A stretch of DNA of 64,000 nt from Pelagibacterium sediminicola (GTDB taxonomy: Bacteria; Pseudomonadota; Alphaproteobacteria; Rhizobiales; Devosiaceae): contig NZ_QMEL01000003.1 in assembly GCF_003390885.1 (NCBI RefSeq), forward strand, positions 62,001 through 126,000, given 5' to 3'. The notes under the pieces are model-generated. The model ran no database searches. It had not been told where the DNA came from and saw only the letters and a program-made list of their open reading frames with translations. The position numbers and the translations under genes were made by a program. Positions 19,526 through 28,597 of the stretch are shown piece after piece (positions within the stretch are counted from its first letter, which is position 1; every line of letters starts with the position of its first letter).

Positions 19526-19843
19526 ATGCCAACCCGCGTCAAGCGTCCTTCAATCCTTTTGAAACTCGGCACGACCGTGGGGTTGGTCGGGTTTCTTGGC
19601 TATCTCGGCTATCACGTGTTCACGGGCGCGTTCGGGATCGAGAGCCAGAAGGACATGCTCGACGAGATCGCCGTGCTCAAGGCGCGGCAGGCGGCTTTTC
19701 AGATCGAGATCGACGCCTATAAGCACCGGATCGCGCTTTTCGATCCGCAGCGGCTCGATCCCGACATCCTGACGGAGCGGGCGGGCGCCATGCTCGGGCT
19801 TGTGCAGCCCGATCGCATTCTTGTCGTGCCGGAAGAAGGGTAG
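19526..19843 (+). CDS. ftsB: Septum formation initiator FtsB/DivIC family protein
   Basis: A bitopic divisome protein that bridges FtsL and FtsQ. 105 residues: one membrane helix at about 15-35 (TTVGLVGFLGYLGYHVFTGAFG), then a coiled coil (about 40-70, SQKDMLDEIAVLKARQAAFQIEIDAYKHRIALF) and the RLDPDILTERAGAMLGL motif common to alphaproteobacterial FtsB. Position between eno and pdhA is the usual one. It is probably expressed with or from the region upstream of eno or from its own unrecognised promoter. Confidence 0.87.
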   Translation: MPTRVKRPSILLKLGTTVGLVGFLGYLGYHVFTGAFGIESQKDMLDEIAVLKARQAAFQIEIDAYKHRIALFDPQRLDPDILTERAGAMLGLVQPDRILVVPEEG

Positions 19844-19857
19844 ATAACTTGTTTTCG

Positions 19858-19888
19858 GTTCATTATTGAAATGAACTGATTTTCAGTT
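19858..19888. promoter_or_regulatory. Two overlapping AT-rich dyads upstream of pdhA
   Basis: GTTCATT-ATTGA-AATGAAC (19858-19876) overlaps AACTGA-TTT-TCAGTT (19874-19888). Two mutually exclusive palindromes ~165 bp before the pdhA start look like operator sites or alternative RNA hairpins. The wording resembles the dyad at 17237-17263 (TTCGTTCA, TTCAGTTAT). Confidence 0.4.
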
Positions 19889-20049
19889 ATTTGTACTTTT
19901 CGTAGGAAATTCAGCGTATTAAGCGCAAGTTCGGCGCGGACCTGCCGCTTTTGCCGTGACCTTGGCCGGGATAATGTGCTAACCACCCAAACAATGCTCC
20001 GCGCACCTCACGGTGACGGGACCCTTCCATTCTGACTGGAGATGTCCGC

Positions 20050-21069
20050 ATGGCGCGAAAGGCGACAGCCACCAAGGCCAGGGCAAAGTCCAACGCCCCC
20101 GAATTCACCAAGGACCAGGAACTGCACGCGTTCCGCGAAATGCTGCTTATCCGGCGCTTCGAGGAAAAGGCTGGCCAGATGTACGGCATGGGCCTGATCG
20201 GGGGCTTCTGCCACCTTTATATCGGGCAGGAAGCCGTGGTGACCGGCATCACGATGGCCTCGAAAAAGGGCGAGGACGCCCAGATCACCGGCTATCGCGA
20301 TCACGGGCACATGCTGGTCATGGACCTCGACCCCGATGCGGTGATGGCCGAGCTGACCGGACGCCAGGGCGGCCTTTCCAAAGGCAAGGGCGGCTCGATG
20401 CACATGTTCTCGACCGAGCACCGTTTTTACGGCGGCAACGGCATCGTGGGCGCGCAGGTGCCGCTGGGGACCGGGCTGGCATTCGCGGCCAAGTACCGGG
20501 GCGAGGACACGGTTTCCCTGACCTATTTCGGGGATGGCGCGGCCAATCAGGGGCAGGTCTATGAGAGCTTCAACATGGCCAAGCTCTGGAGCCTGCCGGT
20601 GGTCTATATCATCGAGAACAACAAGTACGCGATGGGCACCTCTCTGGAGCGCGCTGCCGCGACCACCGATCTTTCCCAGCGCGGGCTGAGCTTCGGCATT
20701 CCCGGCGAGCAGGTGGACGGGATGGACGTGCGCATGGTGTTCGAGGCGGCACAACGCGCCATCGAGCACGCGCGCTCGGGCAAGGGCCCCTATATCCTTG
20801 AAATGCTGACCTACCGCTATCGCGGCCACTCCATGTCCGACCCGGCGAAATACCGCTCCAAGGACGAAGTGACCACGATGCGGACCGAGCGCGACCCGAT
20901 CGAGCAGGTGCGCAAGCGCATCGTCGAATTGGGGTATGCGTCCGAGGACGAGCTCAAGGAGATCGAAAAGGACGTGCGGGCCATCGTCACCAAGGCCGCC
21001 GATTTCGCGACCAGAGATCCTGAGCCCGATGCGTCCGAACTGTGGACCGATGTTCTGGTGGAGCAATGA
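20050..21069 (+). CDS. pdhA: Pyruvate dehydrogenase E1 component, alpha subunit
   Basis: Thiamine-diphosphate-binding half of the E1 heterotetramer that decarboxylates pyruvate. 339 residues. The ThDP motif runs from GDGAANQGQVYESFNMAKLW to VVYIIENNKYAMGTS (about residues 162-200), and the phosphorylation-loop-like YRYRGHSMSDPAKYRSKDEV is near 255. The N-terminal MARKATATKARAKSN is a basic extension. It heads the cluster pdhA-pdhB-pdhC-SGNH-lpd; the gap to pdhB is 60 bases. Confidence 0.97.
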   Translation: MARKATATKARAKSNAPEFTKDQELHAFREMLLIRRFEEKAGQMYGMGLIGGFCHLYIGQEAVVTGITMASKKGEDAQITGYRDHGHMLVMDLDPDAVMAELTGRQGGLSKGKGGSMHMFSTEHRFYGGNGIVGAQVPLGTGLAFAAKYRGEDTVSLTYFGDGAANQGQVYESFNMAKLWSLPVVYIIENNKYAMGTSLERAAATTDLSQRGLSFGIPGEQVDGMDVRMVFEAAQRAIEHARSGKGPYILEMLTYRYRGHSMSDPAKYRSKDEVTTMRTERDPIEQVRKRIVELGYASEDELKEIEKDVRAIVTKAADFATRDPEPDASELWTDVLVEQ

Positions 21070-21129
21070 GCGGCGCGGCCCCTCAGCTTCACCCCGTTTT
21101 GTTTTTCGGCTCTTAACCGGAGCGTTTCA

Positions 21130-22533
21130 ATGCCCGATATTCTGATGCCCGCCCTCTCGCCTACCATGGAAGAAGGCACACTCGCCAAATGGCTCGTCAA
21201 GGAAGGCGACAAGGTCGGCCCCGGTGACGTGATCGCCGAGATCGAGACAGACAAGGCGACGATGGAAGTCGAAGCCGTCGATGAAGGCACCATCGGCAAG
21301 CTGCTGGTTGCCGAAGGCACCGAGGGGGTGAAGGTCAACGCCCCCATTGCCCAGCTTCTGGTAGAGGGTGAGGAGGCATCGAGCCCCGCCCCGGCGCAGG
21401 AAGACGCGCCCAAGGAAAGCGAGCAGCCCGGCCCGGATGCGGCAATTGATGCCGCGAGCCAGCCCACGGTTTCCTCGAAGTCCGATGCCGCACCCGCTGC
21501 ACCGCAGTTCACGCCGGCGAGCGACCCCGATATCCCCGAGGGGGCCGAGATGGTGACTATCTCGGTCCGCGAGGCGCTGCGTGATGCGATGGCCGAGGAA
21601 ATGCGGGCCGACAAGGACGTGTTCGTGATGGGCGAGGAAGTCGCCGAGTATCAGGGCGCCTACAAGGTCACGCAGGGGCTGTTGCAGGAATTCGGACCCG
21701 AGCGGGTCGTCGATACGCCCATTACCGAGCACGGTTTTGCGGGGCTGGGCATCGGCGCGGCGTTTGCGGGATTGAAGCCGATCGTCGAGTTCATGACCTG
21801 GAATTTCGGCATGCAGGCCATGGACCAGATCATCAACTCGGCCGCCAAGCAGCTTTACATGTCGGGCGGGCAGGTCTCCGCGCCGATGGTGTTCCGTGGC
21901 CCGAACGGGGCGGCGGCGCGGGTTGGCGCGCAGCACAGCCAGGATTTTTCAGCGTGGTACTCCCACGTGCCGGGGCTGATCGTCATCGCGCCCTATACGG
22001 CGGCGGACGCCAAGGGGCTTTTGAAGGCGGCGATCCGCTCGAAAAACCCGGTGGTGTTTCTCGAAAACGAAATTCTTTACGGCAGCACCGGCGAAGTGCC
22101 CGAGATGGACGATTTCGTCCTGCCCATCGGCAAGGCGCGCATCGCGCGCGAGGGCAGGGACGTGACCATCGTCTCGTTCTCGATCGGCATGCGCTATGCA
22201 ACGCAGGCAACCGAGAAGCTGGTCGCGGCGGGGGTCGATGTGGAACTGATCGACCTTCGGACGCTGCGGCCCATGGATGTCGGCACGATCGTCGAATCGG
22301 TCAAGAAGACCGGGCGGCTCGTGACCGTCGAGGAAGGCTGGCCGCAGGGCGGCATCGGCGCGGAAATCGCCGCGCAGATGATGGAGCATGCCTTCGATTA
22401 TCTGGATGCGCCGGTAACGCGGGTGACGGGCAAGGACGTTCCGATGCCCTACGCGGCCAATCTTGAAAAAATGGCGCTGCCCAGCGTCGATGAGGTGATC
22501 GCGGCGGTCAACGCCGTGACCTACCGCAGCTAA
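21130..22533 (+). CDS. pdhB: Pyruvate dehydrogenase E1 beta subunit with N-terminal lipoyl domain
   Basis: 467 residues in two parts: a lipoyl domain (1-78, lysine in [17 protein letters not shown]), a Pro/Ala/Glu/Ser-rich linker (about 80-138), then the transketolase-like beta subunit ([19 protein letters not shown] onward) with its C-terminal domain. An E1 beta carrying its own lipoyl domain is characteristic of alphaproteobacterial PDH. The lipoyl part is nearly the same protein sequence as that of the adjacent E2, so the two domains look recently shared or homogenised. An 11-base gap separates it from pdhC. Confidence 0.97.
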   Translation: MPDILMPALSPTMEEGTLAKWLVKEGDKVGPGDVIAEIETDKATMEVEAVDEGTIGKLLVAEGTEGVKVNAPIAQLLVEGEEASSPAPAQEDAPKESEQPGPDAAIDAASQPTVSSKSDAAPAAPQFTPASDPDIPEGAEMVTISVREALRDAMAEEMRADKDVFVMGEEVAEYQGAYKVTQGLLQEFGPERVVDTPITEHGFAGLGIGAAFAGLKPIVEFMTWNFGMQAMDQIINSAAKQLYMSGGQVSAPMVFRGPNGAAARVGAQHSQDFSAWYSHVPGLIVIAPYTAADAKGLLKAAIRSKNPVVFLENEILYGSTGEVPEMDDFVLPIGKARIAREGRDVTIVSFSIGMRYATQATEKLVAAGVDVELIDLRTLRPMDVGTIVESVKKTGRLVTVEEGWPQGGIGAEIAAQMMEHAFDYLDAPVTRVTGKDVPMPYAANLEKMALPSVDEVIAAVNAVTYRS

Positions 22534-22544
22534 GGGAGGCGAGG

Positions 22545-23870
22545 ATGCCCATCAACATCACAATGCCCGCCCTGTCGCCCACCATGGAGGAGGGCACGCT
22601 GGCCAAATGGCACGTCAAGGAAGGCGACAGCGTTTCCGCGGGCGACGTCATCGCCGAGATCGAGACCGACAAGGCCACGATGGAAGTCGAGGCGGTCGAT
22701 GAGGGGACCATCGGCAAGATCCTCGTCGCCGAGGGCGCCGAGAACGTCAAGGTCAACGCCGTGATCGCGGTTCTGCTCGAAGAGGGCGAGAGCGCGGACA
22801 GCATCGGCGATGTGAGCGCGGCGGAAAGCGCACCCGCACCCCAGCCTGAACCCAAAAAGGATGACGAGTCGAAGGCCGAGGCTCCCGCACCCAAGGCGGA
22901 ACCGGCACCGCAACCGGCCGCCGCTCCCCGGCGCCAGGAGGGCCAGCGCGTGTTCGCTTCCCCGCTCGCCCGCAGAATGGCGAAAGAAGCGGGGATCGAT
23001 ATTGCCGCCGTTGCCGGCACCGGTCCCAAGGGACGGGTGGTCAAGGCCGACATCGAAAAGGCGAAAAAAGAGGGCGTTGCGCCCAGGGCGGCTGCCGCAC
23101 CGGCAGCAGGCGCAGCGCTGGCCAAGGGGCTGGGCCGCGAGCAGGTCGTCGCAATGTACGAGGAAGGCACATACGATCTCGTGCCCGCCGATGGCATGCG
23201 CAAGACGGTTGCCGCGCGCCTTACCGAATCCAAGCAGACCGTGCCGCATTTCTACCTGACGCTCGATTGCCGCATCGACGATCTGATGAAGGCGCGCGAG
23301 AACATCAATGCGGCCGCCCCCAAGGACAAGGACGGCAAACCCGCCTACAAGCTTTCGGTCAACGATTTCATCATGAAAGCCTGGGCGCTGGCGCTGCAGC
23401 AGGTGCCGCAGGCCAACGCGACGTGGGCGGGGGACGCGATCCTTTATCATCACCGCTCGGACGTGGCCGTGGCGGTCGCGGTGCCCGGCGGGCTGTTTAC
23501 TCCGGTCGTAAAGTCTTGCGATACCAAGAGCTTGCGGAAGATTTCTGAAGAAGTGAAAGACCTTGCAGTCCGCGCGCGCAACAAGAAGCTCGCGCCCCAC
23601 GAATATCAGGGCGGCTCGAGCGCGGTGTCCAATCTGGGCATGTACGGCATCAAGCATTTCGACGCGGTCATCAACCCGCCGCACGGCACGATCCTTGCGG
23701 TCGGGGCAGGCGAAGAGCGCGTTTACGTCGAAAAGGGCGAGGTCCGCACGGGCACGTTCATGACGGTGACGCTCTCGTGCGACCACCGTTCGGTGGACGG
23801 CGCGCTGGGGGCGGAAGCGCTCGGAGCCTTCAAGACGCTCATTGAAACCCCGGTGATGATGCTGGCATGA
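22545..23870 (+). CDS. pdhC: Pyruvate dehydrogenase E2, dihydrolipoamide acetyltransferase
   Basis: Core of the complex, transferring acetyl from lipoamide to CoA. 441 residues: lipoyl domain (1-80), Pro/Ala linker, E1/E3-binding domain (about 133-170, [36 protein letters not shown]), a second linker, and the catalytic domain with the active-site [14 protein letters not shown] near the end. The ribosome site AGGGAGGCG precedes the ATG. Its stop overlaps the start of the SGNH hydrolase (ATGA), so that enzyme is translated with the complex. Confidence 0.97.
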   Translation: MPINITMPALSPTMEEGTLAKWHVKEGDSVSAGDVIAEIETDKATMEVEAVDEGTIGKILVAEGAENVKVNAVIAVLLEEGESADSIGDVSAAESAPAPQPEPKKDDESKAEAPAPKAEPAPQPAAAPRRQEGQRVFASPLARRMAKEAGIDIAAVAGTGPKGRVVKADIEKAKKEGVAPRAAAAPAAGAALAKGLGREQVVAMYEEGTYDLVPADGMRKTVAARLTESKQTVPHFYLTLDCRIDDLMKARENINAAAPKDKDGKPAYKLSVNDFIMKAWALALQQVPQANATWAGDAILYHHRSDVAVAVAVPGGLFTPVVKSCDTKSLRKISEEVKDLAVRARNKKLAPHEYQGGSSAVSNLGMYGIKHFDAVINPPHGTILAVGAGEERVYVEKGEVRTGTFMTVTLSCDHRSVDGALGAEALGAFKTLIETPVMMLA

Positions 23871-24511
23871 AAACCGTCCTCGCCTATGGCGACAGCCTGA
23901 CCTATGGCACCGATCCGGCGGGCGGCCGGCATCCCTTCGAGGATCGCTGGCCGAGTGTGCTGGAAAAGGCGCTGGAGGGCAGGGCGAGGGTGATCGCGGA
24001 AGGGCTGGGCGGACGAACGACAGCGTATGACGATTGGGTCGCCAATGCGGACCGGAATGGCGCACGGATATTGCCGACCCTGCTGGCCAGCCATTCCCCA
24101 CTCGATCTGGTGATCGTGATGCTGGGGACCAATGACCTCAAGCCTTGCATCGCCGGAACGGCGGCGTTTGCCGCGCGTGGCGCGCGGCGGCTCATAGAGA
24201 TCGTGCGCGGTCATTTTGCCGGTGCGGGTGAGACGGTGCCGCAAATTCTCCTCGTTTCACCGCCGCATGCGGTCGAAACCAGTGATGAGATCATGCCGGG
24301 CTATTTTGGCGCGGTGGACGATCTTTTGCGTGAGTCCCGGGATTTCGCCCGCCACTACCGGCGGCACGCCGATGAGACCGGCGTTACGTTTTTCGACGCG
24401 GCGACGGTGGCTGCGGCCGATCCGCTGGACGGGGTTCATCTGGATGCGGCCAACACGCGGGCGATCGGTGAAGCGCTGGCGCCGGTGGTTCGGGAACTGC
24501 TGGAGATTTAG
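23867..24511 (+). CDS. SGNH/GDSL-family hydrolase (arylesterase-like)
   Basis: A 214-residue soluble esterase with the SGNH blocks in order: GDSL-type AYGDSLTYG at residues 5-13 (catalytic Ser), the Gly of [12 protein letters not shown] (Asn) in VMLGTNDLK near residue 88, and [17 protein letters not shown] (Asp and His) near 187. It closely resembles the small arylesterase/acyl-CoA thioesterase I group of rhizobia. It overlaps pdhC by four bases; why an esterase sits inside a PDH operon is unknown, but the placement is recurrent in Rhizobiales. The substrate is not predictable. Confidence 0.88.
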   Translation: MKTVLAYGDSLTYGTDPAGGRHPFEDRWPSVLEKALEGRARVIAEGLGGRTTAYDDWVANADRNGARILPTLLASHSPLDLVIVMLGTNDLKPCIAGTAAFAARGARRLIEIVRGHFAGAGETVPQILLVSPPHAVETSDEIMPGYFGAVDDLLRESRDFARHYRRHADETGVTFFDAATVAAADPLDGVHLDAANTRAIGEALAPVVRELLEI

Positions 24512-24556
24512 CAAAGTGACCCGCACAGTTTCGTACAATCCGGCTCGGCTTAGCCG

Positions 24557-24672
24557 ATCCCCCCTCCCAACCTCCCCCACAAGGGGGGAGGTGTTGGATC
24601 GTGCCACTGGCCGTCGCCTTCGCTCCCTAGCACCCTCCCCTTGATGGGGAGGGCCGGGGAGGGGTGAGGCGG
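24557..24672. repeat. GC-rich dispersed repeat with two CT/GA hairpins
   Basis: CCTCCCCC-ACAA-GGGGGGAGG (about 24571-24591) and CCCTCCCC-TTGAT-GGGGAGGG (24633-24653) within a ~115-bp block between the SGNH gene and lpd. The layout of two strong hairpins ~40 bp apart is typical of interspersed repeats in alphaproteobacterial genomes. Only this copy is present in the window. Confidence 0.6.
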
Positions 24673-24733
24673 CGCGCGCCGGACGAAATGAAATGCAAGG
24701 GGCTTCAGCGCCCGAACGAAAGAGGTAAAACCA

Positions 24734-26173
24734 ATGGCGGATCAGTACGATATTATCGTGATCGGCGCGGGACCCGGCGGGTATATCGCGGCCATTCGCG
24801 CCAGCCAGCTTGGGCTCAAGGCCGCCATCGTCGAGCGTGAGCACATGGCGGGCATCTGCTCGAACTGGGGCTGTATTCCGACCAAGGCGCTGCTGCGGTC
24901 GGCGGAAATCTACGGCCATATGAACCACGCCAAGGATTTCGGGCTGACGGCGGACAAGTTCGGGTTCGATCTCGACGGGATCGTCAAGCGTTCGCGCGGC
25001 ATCGCCGCGCAGATGAACAATGGCGTCCAGTTTCTCATGAAGAAGAACAAGGTCGATATCATCTGGGGCGAGGCAACGATCACCAAGCCCGGTGAGATCA
25101 AGGTTGCCCCGACGCAGAAAAAGATCGTCGAGCCGCAGGGGCCGGTGCCCAAGGGCGCGCTGGGCGAGGGCACCTACAAGGCGAAAAACATCATCGTGGC
25201 CACCGGCGCGCGCCCGCGCGTGCTGCCGGGGATCGAACCGGACGGCGACAAGATCTGGACCTATTTCGAGGCGCTGAAACCGGCCAAGATGCCCAAATCG
25301 GTAGCCGTTATGGGATCGGGCGCCATCGGGATCGAGTTTGCATCTTTCTATCGTTCGCTGGGCGCGGACGTGACGGTGATCGAACTGCTGCCGCAGATCA
25401 TGCCGGTCGAAGACGCCGAAATTGCCGGGCTGGCGCGCAAGCGGTTTGAAAAGCGCGGGATGACCATCCTGACCGACGCTAAGGTCGCAAAGGTCGACAA
25501 GACCAAGGACGGGATTGTCGCCCATGCCGAACTCAAGGCTGGCGAGAAAAAGGAGATCAAGGCCGATGTGCTGATCTCGGCGGTCGGCGTACAGGCCAAT
25601 TCGGAAAATCTCGGGCTCGAAAAGATTGGGGTCAAGATCGACCGGGGCGTTATTGTCGTCGACGGTCACGGCCGCACCAATGTGGACGGCATCTGGGCCA
25701 TCGGCGACGTGGCCGGGCCCCCGATGCTCGCCCACAAGGCCGAGCACGAGGCGGTGCTCGCGGTCGAGACCATCGCGGGCAAGGCGGTGCACGGGCTGGA
25801 CAAGCTCAAGATCCCTGGCTGCACCTATTGCGAGCCGCAGGTGGCGAGCGTGGGGCTGACCGAGGCCAAGGCAAAAGAATCGGGGCGCGAGATTCGCGTC
25901 GGCCGCTTCCCGTTCGTGGGGAACGGCAAGGCGATCGCGCTTGGCGAGCCGGACGGGCTGGTCAAGACCATTTTCGACAAGAAGACGGGCGAACTGCTCG
26001 GCGCGCACATGATCGGAGCGGAAGTTACCGAACTGATTCAAGGCTTTGTGGTGGCAATGAACCTCGAGACCACCGAGGAAGAGCTGATGCACACCATCTT
26101 CCCGCACCCCACCCTCTCGGAAACTATGAAAGAGAGCGTACTTGACGCCTACGGCCAGGCGCTCAACATTTAG
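24734..26173 (+). CDS. lpdA: Dihydrolipoyl dehydrogenase (E3 of PDH)
   Basis: FAD flavoprotein that reoxidises dihydrolipoamide with NAD+. 479 residues: FAD-binding IVIGAGPGGYIAAIRASQLG at 7-26, redox disulfide in GICSNWGCIPTKALL (about 40-54), NAD-binding VMGSGAIGIEFASFYRSLG, second FAD motif GIWAIGDVAGPPMLAHKAEHE, and the C-terminal catalytic HPHPTLSE-type segment (FPHPTLSETMKES). The insert APTQKKIVEPQGPVPKGALGEG is usual for the PDH-linked form in Rhizobiales. GAAAGAGG precedes the ATG. Confidence 0.97.
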   Translation: MADQYDIIVIGAGPGGYIAAIRASQLGLKAAIVEREHMAGICSNWGCIPTKALLRSAEIYGHMNHAKDFGLTADKFGFDLDGIVKRSRGIAAQMNNGVQFLMKKNKVDIIWGEATITKPGEIKVAPTQKKIVEPQGPVPKGALGEGTYKAKNIIVATGARPRVLPGIEPDGDKIWTYFEALKPAKMPKSVAVMGSGAIGIEFASFYRSLGADVTVIELLPQIMPVEDAEIAGLARKRFEKRGMTILTDAKVAKVDKTKDGIVAHAELKAGEKKEIKADVLISAVGVQANSENLGLEKIGVKIDRGVIVVDGHGRTNVDGIWAIGDVAGPPMLAHKAEHEAVLAVETIAGKAVHGLDKLKIPGCTYCEPQVASVGLTEAKAKESGREIRVGRFPFVGNGKAIALGEPDGLVKTIFDKKTGELLGAHMIGAEVTELIQGFVVAMNLETTEEELMHTIFPHPTLSETMKESVLDAYGQALNI

Positions 26174-26245
26174 GGCGGTGGCGGTCGGCCATACATCAGG
26201 TCGCCATCGCAACTGGTCTGTGTCACGTACACAACGGAGAGAAGC

Positions 26246-26497
26246 ATGGAAGGTGTAGGCTGGATCGGGGCAATCATCATCGGCGGACTTGCCGGATGGA
26301 TCGCCCAGGCAATTACCGGAGCCAATACCAATTTGTGGCTCAATATCATCCTGGGCATTCTCGGCGCCATCGTCGCCAATGCCCTGCTGTCGATTGTCGG
26401 CATCTCGTTTGCCGGGTGGATCGGCAACCTGATCGCAGGCGTGATCGGGGCGGTGATCCTCATAGCGATCGTGCGCGCCGTACGCGGACGCGCCTAG
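26246..26497 (+). CDS. GlsB/YeaQ/YmgE-family small membrane protein
   Basis: 83 residues, almost entirely hydrophobic with glycine-rich helices: GWIGAIIIGGLAGWIAQAITG, then LNIILGILGAIVANALLSIVG and IGNLIAGVIGAVILIAIVRAVRG. The three-helix pattern with GxxGG repeats defines the transglycosylase-associated (GlsB/YeaQ/YmgE) family, usually stress-induced and of unknown function. GGAGAG lies 6-7 bases before the ATG. It stands alone between lpd and lipA. Confidence 0.88.
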   Translation: MEGVGWIGAIIIGGLAGWIAQAITGANTNLWLNIILGILGAIVANALLSIVGISFAGWIGNLIAGVIGAVILIAIVRAVRGRA

Positions 26498-26517
26498 CGC
26501 ATACCAGGCAGACTAAA

Positions 26518-26550
26518 GGATGCCACGCCAATCGATCCGGTGTGGCATCC
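26518..26550. terminator. Hairpin between the GlsB-like gene and lipA
   Basis: Perfect 9-bp stem GGATGCCAC/GTGGCATCC around a 15-base loop (26527-26541), ending 30 bp before the lipA start. No U tract follows, so it may be a processing or regulatory hairpin of the lipA leader rather than a true terminator. Confidence 0.4.
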
Positions 26551-26580
26551 GCTTCATGACAAGGACCCCAGCGGGACACC

Positions 26581-27540
26581 ATGGTAACGCTTCTCGACAC
26601 CACGAGCCGGACGCAGGTCAGGCACCCTGAAAAGGCCAACAGGCCCGACACCGAAATGCTGCGCAAGCCCGACTGGATCCGGGTCAAGGCGCCGGGCTCC
26701 CCGGTCTATCGCGAGACCCAGGAGATCGTGCGTGCGCATGGGCTGGTGACGGTCTGCGAGGAAGCGGGCTGTCCCAATATCGGGGAATGCTGGTCCAAGA
26801 AGCACGCAACCTTCATGATCATGGGTGAAATCTGCACCCGCGCCTGCGCGTTCTGCAACGTGCGCACCGGGCTGCCGACCGCGCTCGATCCGCTGGAGCC
26901 GGAAAACACCGCCAAGGCCGTGGAAAAGCTCGGCCTTCAACACGTGGTCATCACGTCGGTGGACCGCGACGACCTGCCGGACGGCGGCGCGCAGCATTTT
27001 GCCGATGTGATCCACGCGATCCGCGCGCGGAACCCCAGGACGACCATCGAGATCCTGACACCGGACTTCCTGCGCAAGGAAGGAGCGCTCGAGATCGTGG
27101 TTGCGGCAAAGCCGGACGTTTTCAACCACAACCTTGAAACGGTGCCCTCCAAATACCTGACAGTCCGGCCCGGCGCGCGCTACTTCCACTCGATCCGGCT
27201 GCTGCAACGGGTCAAGGAACTCGACCCGCAGATGTTCACGAAGTCGGGCATCATGGTGGGGCTCGGGGAAACGCGCAACGAAGTGTTGCAGTTGATGGAC
27301 GATTTGCGCGTGGCGGATGTGGATTTCATGACCATCGGCCAGTACCTCCAGCCGACGCGCAAGCACCACAAGGTGGAAAAGTTCGTGACGCCGGAGGAAT
27401 TCAAGTCTTATGCGACCATCGCAAAGACCAAGGGGTTCCTCCTGGTATCGTCGAGCCCGCTGACGCGGTCCTCGCACCACGCGGGCGAGGATTTCGCAAA
27501 GCTTCGCGCCGCGAGACAGGCCAGGGCCGGCATCGCCTGA
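26581..27540 (+). CDS. lipA: Lipoyl synthase
   Basis: Radical SAM enzyme that inserts two sulfurs into protein-bound octanoyl groups, completing the lipoyl cofactor needed by the PDH subunits encoded just upstream. 319 residues. Both iron-sulfur sites are present: the auxiliary cluster [13 protein letters not shown] (CX4CX5C) and the radical SAM cluster CTRACAFC (CX3CX2C). The C-terminal [15 protein letters not shown] supplies the serine that ligates the auxiliary cluster. The TGATG overlap with the following gene shows coupling to the Coq10-like protein. Confidence 0.97.
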   Translation: MVTLLDTTSRTQVRHPEKANRPDTEMLRKPDWIRVKAPGSPVYRETQEIVRAHGLVTVCEEAGCPNIGECWSKKHATFMIMGEICTRACAFCNVRTGLPTALDPLEPENTAKAVEKLGLQHVVITSVDRDDLPDGGAQHFADVIHAIRARNPRTTIEILTPDFLRKEGALEIVVAAKPDVFNHNLETVPSKYLTVRPGARYFHSIRLLQRVKELDPQMFTKSGIMVGLGETRNEVLQLMDDLRVADVDFMTIGQYLQPTRKHHKVEKFVTPEEFKSYATIAKTKGFLLVSSSPLTRSSHHAGEDFAKLRAARQARAGIA

Positions 27541-27977
27541 TGCGGCTTTCGTTTGAGCGCACCGTGCCGCACAGCCCGGCCCGGATGCTTGCCCTTGTAG
27601 CCGATGTCGAAACCTATCCCCGTTTCATCCCCCATTGCGAACGCATGGAGGTGAAGCGCGATGCAATTGCGCCCGATACGCAGTTCGATGCGCGCATGCA
27701 CATCCGGTTCGGGCCGATCGCACAGGCCTATACCAGCCGCATCGAGGTGAACCGCGAAGCGATGACCCTTACCGCCAATGCGATCGACGGGCCGTTCAGC
27801 CACCTCCATAGCGTATGGCGCTTCGAGCCGGCGGGCGAGGGGGCAAAAATCCGTTTCGACATCGATTTCCGCATAGCCAACGTTCTGATCCGGTCGGTGG
27901 CCGAGCCGGCGTTTGCCGCAAAGCAGGAAGAGATCATCGATGCGTTCGTTGTCGAGGCGGGGCGGCGTTATGGATAG
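27540..27977 (+). CDS. Coq10/RatA-like START-domain protein
   Basis: A 145-residue polyketide-cyclase/START-fold protein, beginning [38 protein letters not shown] and ending with FRIANVLIRSVAEPAFAAKQEEIIDAFVVEAGRRYG. The family includes mitochondrial Coq10 (ubiquinone chaperone) and E. coli RatA. Automated annotation as a toxin is common, but its place after lipA in alphaproteobacteria and the Coq10 similarity favour a role in quinone handling or respiratory function. No antitoxin partner is adjacent. The start overlaps the lipA stop by one base. Confidence 0.85.
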   Translation: MRLSFERTVPHSPARMLALVADVETYPRFIPHCERMEVKRDAIAPDTQFDARMHIRFGPIAQAYTSRIEVNREAMTLTANAIDGPFSHLHSVWRFEPAGEGAKIRFDIDFRIANVLIRSVAEPAFAAKQEEIIDAFVVEAGRRYG

Positions 27978-27993
27978 GGCGCTCTCTCCTCTA

Positions 27994-28084
27994 TCGCTGT
28001 CCCGGCGAACGCCGGGACCCAGAGCGGACTCTCGACCCCTATGGATGGTAAAGCATGGACCCCGGCTTTCGCCGGGGAAGCGAA
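27994..28084. repeat. Head-to-head pair of CCGGC-GAAC/GAAA-GCCGG palindromes
   Basis: TCCCGGC-GAAC-GCCGGGA (28000-28017) and CCCCGGC-TTTC-GCCGGGG (28060-28077), each flanked by TCGCT or its complement AGCGA and by GACC/GGAC. Same construction as the element at 19311-19398. It separates the convergent Coq10-like and cinA genes. Confidence 0.8.
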
Positions 28085-28102
28085 GGAGAGGTGGGGCGCG
28101 CG

Positions 28103-28594
28103 CTAAGGCCCGCAAGCATCGAGGATCATCTCCAGCGCCACCCTTACCGCCTCCTGCCGAATACGGTCGCGGCCCAGATCGCCAAAATTTTCCTTGCGAT
28201 GGATGGTATTTTCGGCAGTGGCCAACCCGAAATGGACGAGGCCGATCGGCTTTTCGTCCGAGCCGCCCCCCGGACCGGCGATGCCGGTGATGGCGATGGC
28301 GAGATCGACGCCGGCGGTGCGGCGGGCGCCTTCGGCCATGGCGCGGGCAACTTCCTGCGAGACCGCGCCGTGCCGGGCGATGAGATCGGCGGGGACCGAA
28401 ATCATCGCTGTCTTGGCTTCGTTGGCGTAGGTGACGAACCCCCCGTAAAGGATGGCCGAAGAGCCCGCGACGGACGTGAGCGCGGCTGCAACCAGCCCGC
28501 CGGTGCAGCTTTCGGCGGTGACCATGGTCTTTTCGGCAAGCAGCAGGCGGTCGTTGACCTTGCGGGCAAGCCCGAGCGTTTCTGTATCGAGCAT
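28103..28594 (-). CDS. CinA C-terminal domain protein (NMN amidohydrolase-like)
   Basis: 163 residues corresponding to the stand-alone C-terminal domain of CinA/PncC, which deamidates nicotinamide mononucleotide in pyridine-nucleotide recycling. Hallmarks are TAESCTGGLVAAALTSVAGSS (about 25-45), GGFVTYANEAK, and the loop TGIAGPGGGSDEKPIGLVHFG. The N-terminal MoaB-like domain of full CinA is absent, as in E. coli YgaD/PncC. It starts 3 bases after the ispDF stop, so the two are co-transcribed. Confidence 0.9.
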   Translation of the reverse strand: MLDTETLGLARKVNDRLLLAEKTMVTAESCTGGLVAAALTSVAGSSAILYGGFVTYANEAKTAMISVPADLIARHGAVSQEVARAMAEGARRTAGVDLAIAITGIAGPGGGSDEKPIGLVHFGLATAENTIHRKENFGDLGRDRIRQEAVRVALEMILDACGP

Positions 28595-28597
28595 CGT

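Noticed and set aside
24257-26212. 651-codon open frame antisense to lpdA
   Set aside because: Spans two genes and an intergenic repeat; composition is that of an antisense shadow.
27540-27977. Type II toxin RatA of a toxin-antitoxin system
   Set aside because: Only the Coq10/START similarity is visible; no RatB-like partner lies beside it, and the lipA context favours a quinone-related housekeeping role.
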